A stretch of 40,493 bases of DNA from Clostridia bacterium. GTDB lineage: Bacteria; Bacillota; Clostridia; Oscillospirales; CAG-272. Position numbers and translations under genes: made by a program. The notes under the pieces are model-generated. The model worked only from the letters and a program-made list of their open reading frames with translations, did not search any database and was not told the DNA's origin. Positions 34,897 through 40,493 of the stretch are shown one piece after another; within the stretch, counting starts at the first letter, position 1, and every line of letters begins with the position of its first letter. The stretch lies in assembly GCA_017622085.1 (NCBI GenBank), contig JAGARU010000127.1, forward strand, positions 82,247 through 122,739, written 5' to 3'.

Positions 34897-35551
34897 CGAC
34901 GATCTTTTGCGCCAAGCCATCGCGCAAGAAATTGACCGTGAGATTGCGGATCTCACCACTGAGAAAGTAACTGCCCCCCGCGCTCTACAACACGCACAAG
35001 CCATTCCCACCCGTGGCAAATGGCTGCGCTTTGCCGGCAAGCGAGTGGCGATTTTTGCCGTTGTTATTCTTGTGATGCTGACCTCTGCCATCAGTGTTAA
35101 GGCAGTTCGTGAGCCGGCTGTTGCGTTCTTCACTGAGACGGTCGGCGGATGGATCCATACCGTGTACGATGCCGCCATCCGCGCCCGCGCCCCTCAAATT
35201 ATCGAGCGCGCCTATGCTCCGCAGTACATTCCTGCGGGCTACCAATTGCTCCGCCAAGGCCAGCACAAGCTTTCTGCCCACTATATTTGGGAAAATGAAA
35301 AAGGGGAGCTTCTGATGTTTGATCAAAGCACACTTCACGGCGAGTCTTACGTCCGCAGTCAAGGTGCCACATTGATTGAGTGGAACGGCGTTCAGGTGCT
35401 TTATTACAAAGGCAACAGTTACCACGTCTATTATTGGAACACCAACGAATACGAATTTTGTCTGTCCGCCCACGCGCGCCTCTCAGATGAGGAGATTGTG
35501 AAGATCGCCTCTTCTCTTGCAGAAGCGCCCATGCCCGGAGGTGAATCATGA
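34883..35551 (+). CDS. DUF4367 single-pass membrane protein, probable anti-sigma factor
   Basis: A 222-aa protein with a cytoplasmic N-terminal region (residues 1-52, helical and charged), one membrane helix (about 55-74) and an extracytoplasmic DUF4367 domain (about 100-215: PQYIPAGYQLL, then beta-rich segments such as LIEWNGVQVLYYKGNSYHVYYW). Such proteins are regularly encoded beside sigma factors in Clostridia and are presumed to hold the sigma factor at the membrane. AGGTAGGG lies 8 bp before the ATG at 34883, inside the sigma gene; the stop overlaps the next start as ATGA. The overlap implies matched stoichiometry. Release could involve regulated proteolysis, with rseP present elsewhere in the window. 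Confidence 0.82.
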   Translation: MMKINDDLLRQAIAQEIDREIADLTTEKVTAPRALQHAQAIPTRGKWLRFAGKRVAIFAVVILVMLTSAISVKAVREPAVAFFTETVGGWIHTVYDAAIRARAPQIIERAYAPQYIPAGYQLLRQGQHKLSAHYIWENEKGELLMFDQSTLHGESYVRSQGATLIEWNGVQVLYYKGNSYHVYYWNTNEYEFCLSAHARLSDEEIVKIASSLAEAPMPGGES

Positions 35552-36738
35552 AACGAATTCTGACACTTGTTACTTTTCTTTTTGCTTTGCTGCTTCTGGT
35601 GTCCTGTGCTACGGACGAGGAGAATGTTCATGTCCTTGGGCGAAGGGATCACATCCTCGCTCTGACCGGCGAGAAAGGGGAAAAGAGTTTCGATCTCTCG
35701 AAGGTCACGGAGCTTTTCTATGCCTCTGAGGGAAGCCGGACGGAGCTGCACACCTGTAAGGATCCGGCCTCGATGTCCGCTTTGTTTGATGCCATGTTCT
35801 GCGCCCCCATCTCCATGAAGCGGGTGCAGGGATCCGTTACTACCTCGGATCGGGAGATCGACTATTCCTTCGCTATGGAGGATGGCCGAGTTTTGCGTTG
35901 GAGTATTTGCAGGGAGGGTGAGTTGGTTCTCTTTGATGGGGAAGCCTTCTACGTCTCGGAAAAGGGCTCTGTCGATTATCGTACAATTGCTCCCCACCTT
36001 ACATGGCTTGCGGTTACTTATCGGGATGCGGCAGGCAACCGCTACGACCTGAGCGCGGACGGTAAAACCTTCCTCTATTATTATCCCACCAACACGGAGC
36101 CCTCTTTTACTGTGCCGGAGGGCGTGGAAATTGTGGCGGAGGGCTCCTTTGCGAATGTCCCTAACCTGAAAGAGCTTTCCTTCGCCTCCACGGTTACGGC
36201 CATTTATGAGAGCTGGTATGAGCACGGCCACGGCATTGAGCGCCTTGTGATCCCTGCTTCTGTTACCAATTTTGAACACGCGGAGCTGGAGATTCATCTC
36301 AGTACCTTGAAAACCTTGCGCGTAGAGTGCACCGTCCAATCGTATCACCTGGGCGGGTGCCGCAATCTGGCGCGGATGGAGTTGAAAAACATCCAAAGTG
36401 AATGGACGGGACTCATGATGGATGCCTGCTCCGAATTGGTATCCATCACAATAATCGGTGCACCCGCCATCCGAGATGAGGCCTTTGAAGCCTACTGCGC
36501 CGCCCGGAACGGTTTGCCCGTCCTCTATATTCCGGAGGGCGTGGAGGGGATCGGCTATCAGCTGATTGGCAATAGCGTCAATCTTTATCTGCCGGATTCC
36601 CTTGAGCGCATTGACCAATATGCTCTTTGTCCCTACCTTGAGGATGTTATCATTTCCATGCCCGCTGAAACTGTAATTGAAAGCACGGCATCGGACGATA
36701 CCATGTACTCCGTTTCCCAAATTATCCGCCGCGATTGA
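35548..36738 (+). CDS. Leucine-rich-repeat (BspA-like) lipoprotein, paralogue A
   Basis: A 396-aa secreted lipoprotein. The signal peptide ends at lipobox LVSC (residues 17-20). Residues 25-160 form a domain shared only with the next gene (FDLSKVTELFYA, SALFDAMFCAPISMKRV, EDGRVLRWSI). The motif GNRYDLSADGKTFLYYYP at about 163-180 introduces a BspA-type LRR block (FTVPEGVEIVAEGSFANVPNLKELSFAST, RLVIPASV, VLYIPEGVEGIG, LYLPDSLERI), usually a surface ligand- or host-binding fold. Its start overlaps the DUF4367 stop by 4 bp, so it is translationally coupled to the sigma and anti-sigma genes. Ligand unknown. Confidence 0.85.
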   Translation: MKRILTLVTFLFALLLLVSCATDEENVHVLGRRDHILALTGEKGEKSFDLSKVTELFYASEGSRTELHTCKDPASMSALFDAMFCAPISMKRVQGSVTTSDREIDYSFAMEDGRVLRWSICREGELVLFDGEAFYVSEKGSVDYRTIAPHLTWLAVTYRDAAGNRYDLSADGKTFLYYYPTNTEPSFTVPEGVEIVAEGSFANVPNLKELSFASTVTAIYESWYEHGHGIERLVIPASVTNFEHAELEIHLSTLKTLRVECTVQSYHLGGCRNLARMELKNIQSEWTGLMMDACSELVSITIIGAPAIRDEAFEAYCAARNGLPVLYIPEGVEGIGYQLIGNSVNLYLPDSLERIDQYALCPYLEDVIISMPAETVIESTASDDTMYSVSQIIRRD

Positions 36739-36766
36739 CCGCCCATTCTGCAAGTGGAGGTGAACC

Positions 36767-39700
36767 ATGAAAAAAATTAAATTGCTTCTTGGTCTTGCGT
36801 GCATTCTTGCTGTGGCATCGATTCTCACCTTTTGTGGGGCCATCTCGGATGAGGATGTATTTGCCATGGAGCGTAAGGAGAATTCGCTCATTTTAAAAAA
36901 TGAGTCTACAACTGTAACCTATGACCTTGGACGCGTAAAACGACTGATCTATTCCCAGTCCGGCAACGGGAAGGATGCCTTTGTCTGTGAGGACGTTGCT
37001 TTGATGGAATCCTTGTTTTCCGCTATGTTTGCGGACCCTATTACCATGGAGCGAATGAATGGCTCGGACTCCCTGACCTCTTACCCGAGCTTGATGCTGG
37101 AAAGGGAAGTGGCCTTTTCCTTCCTTATGGAGGACGGCACCACCCTTCAGTGGATCATCGGCCTTGACGGCACCCTTGGTTTAGTTGCCGGAGACACTGT
37201 TTATCTTTCTGCCGCCCGAAGCATCGACTATAGTGCCATCTCGCCTCATCTGACCTGGTTTATCATAACCCATCGGGATGCGGCGGGCAATCGCTACGAC
37301 GTCTCTGCCGACGGAAAAACCTTCCTGTATTATTACCCGGATAATCCCGCTACGGCATTCACGGTGCCGGAGGGGATTGAGACTGTCGCGGAAAGCTCTT
37401 TCCGTGACGTGAAAAATTTGAAGGAAATTACGTTTTCCTCTACGGTAAAGACCATTGAAGGATACTTTTTCCACAACGCGTACTATGAAAAGGTGGTCAT
37501 TCCTGAAACCGTTCAGTCGGTTAAGTATGATTTTTATAATTGCCCCAATCTGAAGGAGCTGATCTGCGCCGCTCCTATGACACTTCTTTCCGGCGTGGTT
37601 GAGCTTCCTTCCCTTGAAACCCTCGTGCTCCCCGCTACCTTGACGGAAATCGGATCCTATGCTTTTGATGGCGGCGTCCGTTCGCTGAAAGAGATCCGCA
37701 CCTACGGGCAAGAGCCCGTAAAAGACCCGGCCTTTGAGGCTTTTTGCGGCGATACCGTTTATTATTTGCCGGAGGGCATAACGGAGCTTTCCTTTGACCG
37801 GCTGATCGGCCTTGGCGGCTGTCTCTATCTGCCGGATTCCTGTAAGACCTTTGACGCGGTCCCCGTAGATTATCTTGGCGACGCGGTTTATACGATTTCC
37901 GTTTCTGCCGACACGGAAATTCTCTCCGGAGATTATTATGACGGCAACATCCGCATTTGGCGGCGTGGCACGGAGAATGAGGCAGGCAGGGTGACCCTCG
38001 AGGATATCCAAGGCAATCGCTACGACCTGTCCTCGGACGGCCGAACCTTCCTCCGCTATCACTCCGAAAATACCGGACACGTCTTTATCGTACCCGCTAA
38101 GGTGGAGGGTGTTCGAAGCGGCGCCTTTGACGGGATTCTTTGCCTGAAGGAACTGTCCTTCGCGAGCACCGTGCAAGGAATTGGCGATATTTTCTATCCC
38201 AATATTCCTCTCGAACGGCTGACTCTCCCCGCCTCGCTGTACCAGTATAAGAATGCAACCTTTGAAATTCATACTTCCTCCTTGAAGGAGTTGATCATCC
38301 GTTGCGAGGTTGGGCGGATCAACGTTAATAACTGTAAATCGCTGGAGACCTTGTGGCTTGCCAACCTGCCGGACGGCTTTGGCACCTCCGTTTTTGGCTT
38401 GCAACGGTGCAATTGTTTGAAATGCATTTATGTGGATGGCCAAAGCCAGACTCGCGATCAGGAATTCGAGGAGCTGTGTGCTTCGGTAAACGAATACCCG
38501 ATCCTTTACCTCCCGGAGGGAGTGGAAGGTCTGGGCGAGGGCGTGATCGCTTCGCAGGTCAATCTCTATGTTCCGGATTCGGTAACTTGGGTAAGCTATG
38601 AAGCTTTTGCAAATGGTTGTGAGGACGTCGTGGTTTCGTTGCCGGCGCATGCGTCTATTATAGGCTCAACCGGAGAGGACGTTATCCTGTCTGCGGGCAC
38701 CGTGGTGCGTCGTGGAACAACCGATCCGGCTCGGATTCAGCAGATCGAGCGTGCATGGCTTGAAACCTATGGATACGCGCTGAAATGGTTTGATATAAGC
38801 GCCATTCAAACCCGTCACTACGGTCTGCGCGACTACGGAACGTATGACGGATACACCATTCTGTTTATGCCCAAGCCTCTGGTGATAGAGGGCGGAAGCA
38901 CTCTTCGTTTGAATGCGGAAACCGTTTTTGCGTACGGTACGGAGTTTGAGCTTCTGGCCTACCGCGCCGGGGTGTTCTATCCCGTGGAGGCTCTTTATGA
39001 GCAGGGTAAGCTCAGCGGCGAATCGCTGGCTCTGGTTGCAAAAATTCACGCGTCCATGGAGGCAATGCTCGATGCGCATCCCTTCCTTGATGATCCTCAT
39101 TCCTATCCTGGACTTGTAAAGTGGATTGGTGACTATTCCGATTTCAGGGCCGAGGTGCGCCCCATTCACCCGGAGGAGGGCGCAATTTACCTCGGAACCT
39201 ATAGCGCCTGCTCGGTTTACTCTAAGGGCTCCCGGCTGCGTCGGGGCACCTGCCACATCATTGGAGGCGTGGCTTTCTATCTGGATGCAACTAGCTTTAC
39301 CGCGTATGAGATGTATGGTGAGTGCGGCGAGTATACCTTGGAGGAGGCCTTCAACCGGGGTCTTGTAACCTACGAGGAGCTTCGCTCCATTGCCGCTCAG
39401 CATTACTCCTCGTATTTGCCCGTATTTCCGGATGTGCTCGACCTGCCGCCCTTGTCGGAAAGCGTAATCAATGACATCACCCGCGCATGGGCTTCTTGGA
39501 GCGGTAACGATTCTGCCAAATGGTTCAGTGTCGACGATCTGTCGACGCGCCATTTTGGTATACGGTATTACGGCAAATACCCGTCGAAGGATCCGGGCGT
39601 TGGTAATGATTATATCATCCTATATATTCCGGAGACCCGCGTAAATCGGACGCGCTATTACGGAGAGTTTTATGCATATTGGCAGGGTGGATTCTATCGC

Positions 39701-40126
39701 CTGGACTCCCTTTGCGATCGCGGTCGCTTGGACGAATCCGTCAAGGATGCAGTCACGGCATCTCACGAATTGCTGGAAGCGTGGATTTTGGAGCAGGAGA
39801 ATCTGGACGATCCTCGATGGTACGGCGGTCAGAGCCTTCCGGCGCTCGCCGGATGGCCGAGTGAACTCGGTATTCAGCAACCGCGTGAGCGGTATTGCGG
39901 CACCTTTAACGGTTGCATCACATATTTGGGCAATTTTGATCCCAAGCTCCGAACGGATGAATACGTTACCGTCGGTGGTGTTGAATTCTTGGTTGGTATG
40001 CAGGCCGTGTATGTATATAAGGATGGCGAGGAAATGTATCTGTGGGATGCGTTTAACTGCGGACTCCTGAATGCGGAGGAATTGCGCGCCATCGCATACT
40101 ATTGTTACGGGGACACTCTGGATTAA
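36767..40126 (+). CDS. Large multidomain LRR surface protein, paralogue B, with four C-terminal repeat modules
   Basis: A 1119-aa exported protein. The signal peptide has a degenerate lipobox, LTFC (residues 20-23, Phe at -1), so lipid anchoring is likely but not certain. Residues 30-170 match the N-terminal domain of paralogue A. A GNRYDVSADGKTFLYYYP motif (about 173) opens LRR block 1, and a second, GNRYDLSSDGRTFLRYHS (about 416), opens LRR block 2, which resembles the C-terminal half of paralogue A. From residue 656 a region repeats twice (ERAW...KWF...TRHYG at 661 and 905), each containing two related half-modules of about 80 residues that end in FYxLEExxxxGLLxxEELxxIA. AAGTGGAGGTG precedes the ATG, 28 bp after paralogue A. 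Confidence 0.85.
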   Translation: MKKIKLLLGLACILAVASILTFCGAISDEDVFAMERKENSLILKNESTTVTYDLGRVKRLIYSQSGNGKDAFVCEDVALMESLFSAMFADPITMERMNGSDSLTSYPSLMLEREVAFSFLMEDGTTLQWIIGLDGTLGLVAGDTVYLSAARSIDYSAISPHLTWFIITHRDAAGNRYDVSADGKTFLYYYPDNPATAFTVPEGIETVAESSFRDVKNLKEITFSSTVKTIEGYFFHNAYYEKVVIPETVQSVKYDFYNCPNLKELICAAPMTLLSGVVELPSLETLVLPATLTEIGSYAFDGGVRSLKEIRTYGQEPVKDPAFEAFCGDTVYYLPEGITELSFDRLIGLGGCLYLPDSCKTFDAVPVDYLGDAVYTISVSADTEILSGDYYDGNIRIWRRGTENEAGRVTLEDIQGNRYDLSSDGRTFLRYHSENTGHVFIVPAKVEGVRSGAFDGILCLKELSFASTVQGIGDIFYPNIPLERLTLPASLYQYKNATFEIHTSSLKELIIRCEVGRINVNNCKSLETLWLANLPDGFGTSVFGLQRCNCLKCIYVDGQSQTRDQEFEELCASVNEYPILYLPEGVEGLGEGVIASQVNLYVPDSVTWVSYEAFANGCEDVVVSLPAHASIIGSTGEDVILSAGTVVRRGTTDPARIQQIERAWLETYGYALKWFDISAIQTRHYGLRDYGTYDGYTILFMPKPLVIEGGSTLRLNAETVFAYGTEFELLAYRAGVFYPVEALYEQGKLSGESLALVAKIHASMEAMLDAHPFLDDPHSYPGLVKWIGDYSDFRAEVRPIHPEEGAIYLGTYSACSVYSKGSRLRRGTCHIIGGVAFYLDATSFTAYEMYGECGEYTLEEAFNRGLVTYEELRSIAAQHYSSYLPVFPDVLDLPPLSESVINDITRAWASWSGNDSAKWFSVDDLSTRHFGIRYYGKYPSKDPGVGNDYIILYIPETRVNRTRYYGEFYAYWQGGFYRLDSLCDRGRLDESVKDAVTASHELLEAWILEQENLDDPRWYGGQSLPALAGWPSELGIQQPRERYCGTFNGCITYLGNFDPKLRTDEYVTVGGVEFLVGMQAVYVYKDGEEMYLWDAFNCGLLNAEELRAIAYYCYGDTLD

Positions 40127-40131
40127 AGAAT

Positions 40132-40164
40132 AAAAGGCATCTGTTGAAAAACAGGTGCCTTTTT
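40132..40164 (+). terminator. Intrinsic terminator of the sigma/LRR operon
   Basis: AAAAGGCATCTGTT (40132-40145), GAAA loop, AACAGGTGCCTTTT (40150-40163) with one G-U pair, followed by T residues. Confidence 0.92.
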
Positions 40165-40198
40165 AACGGGTGATTTTCACAAAAACCGCGGCCGGCAA

Positions 40199-40214
40199 TT
40201 GTGAATTGTCACAA
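40199..40214. repeat. Palindrome TTGTGA-N4-TCACAA upstream of the rRNA promoters
   Basis: A perfect 6-bp dyad with a 4-bp centre, of the size and symmetry of Crp/Fnr-type operators. It lies 78 bp before the first rRNA -35. No regulator can be assigned. Confidence 0.35.
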
Positions 40215-40292
40215 ATGAACAACGGGGCGCCAGGGAGGCACAGTGTGGCTTTGTTGAAAGTGCCGTTTCGACAAAAAGGGCAAAAAAAGGTG

Positions 40293-40321
40293 TTGACAAA
40301 AGGGAGGGGGAGTGATATACT
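40293..40321 (+). promoter_or_regulatory. rRNA promoter P1
   Basis: TTGACA (40293-40298) and TATACT (40316-40321), 17-bp spacer, preceded by an A-rich tract like an UP element. Confidence 0.88.
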
Positions 40322-40383
40322 ACCAAAGGCCTCGAGCGAGAGACACCTCCTCAAAAAAGTTTTAAAAAACTTAAAAAAAGGTG

Positions 40384-40412
40384 TTGACAAAGGGGGCAAG
40401 AAGTGATATACT
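40384..40412 (+). promoter_or_regulatory. rRNA promoter P2
   Basis: TTGACA (40384-40389) and TATACT (40407-40412), 17-bp spacer, 91 bp after P1 and similar to it over about 30 bp. The A/T-rich run at 40354-40380 can act as an UP element. Confidence 0.9.
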
Positions 40413-40444
40413 AACAAGGCTGACCTCGCGAGAGGGAAGCGACG

Positions 40445-40489
40445 GATCTTTGAAAATTGAACAACGACGAAGCTAAGAAATTAGCTTTG
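40445..40489 (+). promoter_or_regulatory. rRNA leader with boxA-like element and GAAA hairpin
   Basis: GATCTTTGAAAATTGAACA (40445-40463) resembles the boxA antitermination element of Bacillota rRNA leaders. It is followed by a 9-bp stem with a GAAA tetraloop (40468-40489), probably part of leader RNA folding or processing. Confidence 0.8.
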
Positions 40490-40493
40490 CACA

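Larger units (their letters stand above)
40166..40492 (+). promoter_or_regulatory. rRNA operon promoter and leader region
   Basis: A gene-free stretch with strong promoters but no supported ORF. It contains a dyad (40199-40214), two tandem consensus promoters, a boxA-like element and a leader hairpin, all typical of the region before a 16S rRNA gene. The 16S gene itself is not in the window. Confidence 0.85.

Noticed and set aside
35431..36891. A 486-codon minus-strand frame opposite the first LRR lipoprotein
   Set aside because: The plus-strand protein has a signal peptide, lipobox and LRRs; the reverse frame has none of these.
37181..38650. A 489-codon minus-strand frame opposite the second LRR protein
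   Set aside because: Same reason: the sense frame is clearly coding and paralogous to its neighbour.
40170..40406. A 78-codon plus-strand frame in the last intergenic region
   Set aside because: It runs through the terminator tail and both rRNA promoters, has no ribosome site, and is low-complexity Lys/Gly.

Overview
The window is a chromosomal segment of a Gram-positive, endospore-forming Bacillota, most likely an anaerobic Clostridia lineage such as uncultured gut Oscillospirales or Christensenellales relatives. The evidence is PolC-type DNA polymerase III, SpoIIGA and SigE, a YlmC/YmxH sporulation protein, WalK/WalH/WalI, the MEP isoprenoid genes, near-consensus SigA promoters with 17-bp spacers, and AGGAGG-type ribosome binding sites. 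No phage, insertion sequence, CRISPR array or tRNA gene was seen. The exact taxon cannot be fixed from the sequence alone.

Layout. 1-2656: tail of a WalK-like histidine kinase followed by walH and walI. 2709-4355: murA and a small DUF1858 protein, ending at a bidirectional terminator. 4353-6144 (minus): trmK and an FkbM-type methyltransferase. 6159-6750: HIT protein. 6861-8257 (minus): aspartokinase. 8388-9986: spoIIGA-sigE behind a long-spacer promoter resembling the Bacillus spoIIG promoter. 10005-16393: rpmE, hflX, yigZ family, dgt, dnaG, sigA. 16394-18356: an orphan solute-binding lipoprotein with a structured leader, then ylmC behind a SigE-like promoter. 18358-31186: the translation, envelope and replication block rpsB-tsf, pyrH-frr-uppS-cdsA-dxr-rseP-ispG-polC. 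31230-34168: a ROK-like regulator (minus) divergent from an acyl carrier protein gene, then a BlaI/MecI-family regulator with a sugar-phosphate isomerase. 34199-40165: an operon of an alternative sigma factor, a DUF4367 membrane protein and two paralogous leucine-rich-repeat lipoproteins. 40166-40493: tandem rRNA promoters and a boxA-like leader; a 16S rRNA gene should start just past the right edge.

The least ordinary part is the right-hand operon. Sigma factor, DUF4367 single-pass membrane protein and two secreted LRR proteins overlap or abut, so they probably form one envelope-sensing unit. The second LRR protein (1119 aa) repeats the architecture of the first and adds four copies of an uncharacterised module of about 80 residues. 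Upstream lies a perfect match to the WalR box (TGTWAH-N5-TGTWAH). A near-identical 20-bp element precedes the rpsB promoter, and a relaxed version lies upstream of the orphan lipoprotein. Because walK-walH-walI are at the left end, the window may hold both part of the Wal system and several of its targets. This is inference from motifs and needs testing.

Other regulatory signals worth attention are a hairpin between the Shine-Dalgarno and start codon of the BlaI-like gene, the 21-bp promoter spacer of spoIIGA-sigE, and structured leaders in front of rpsB and the solute-binding protein.
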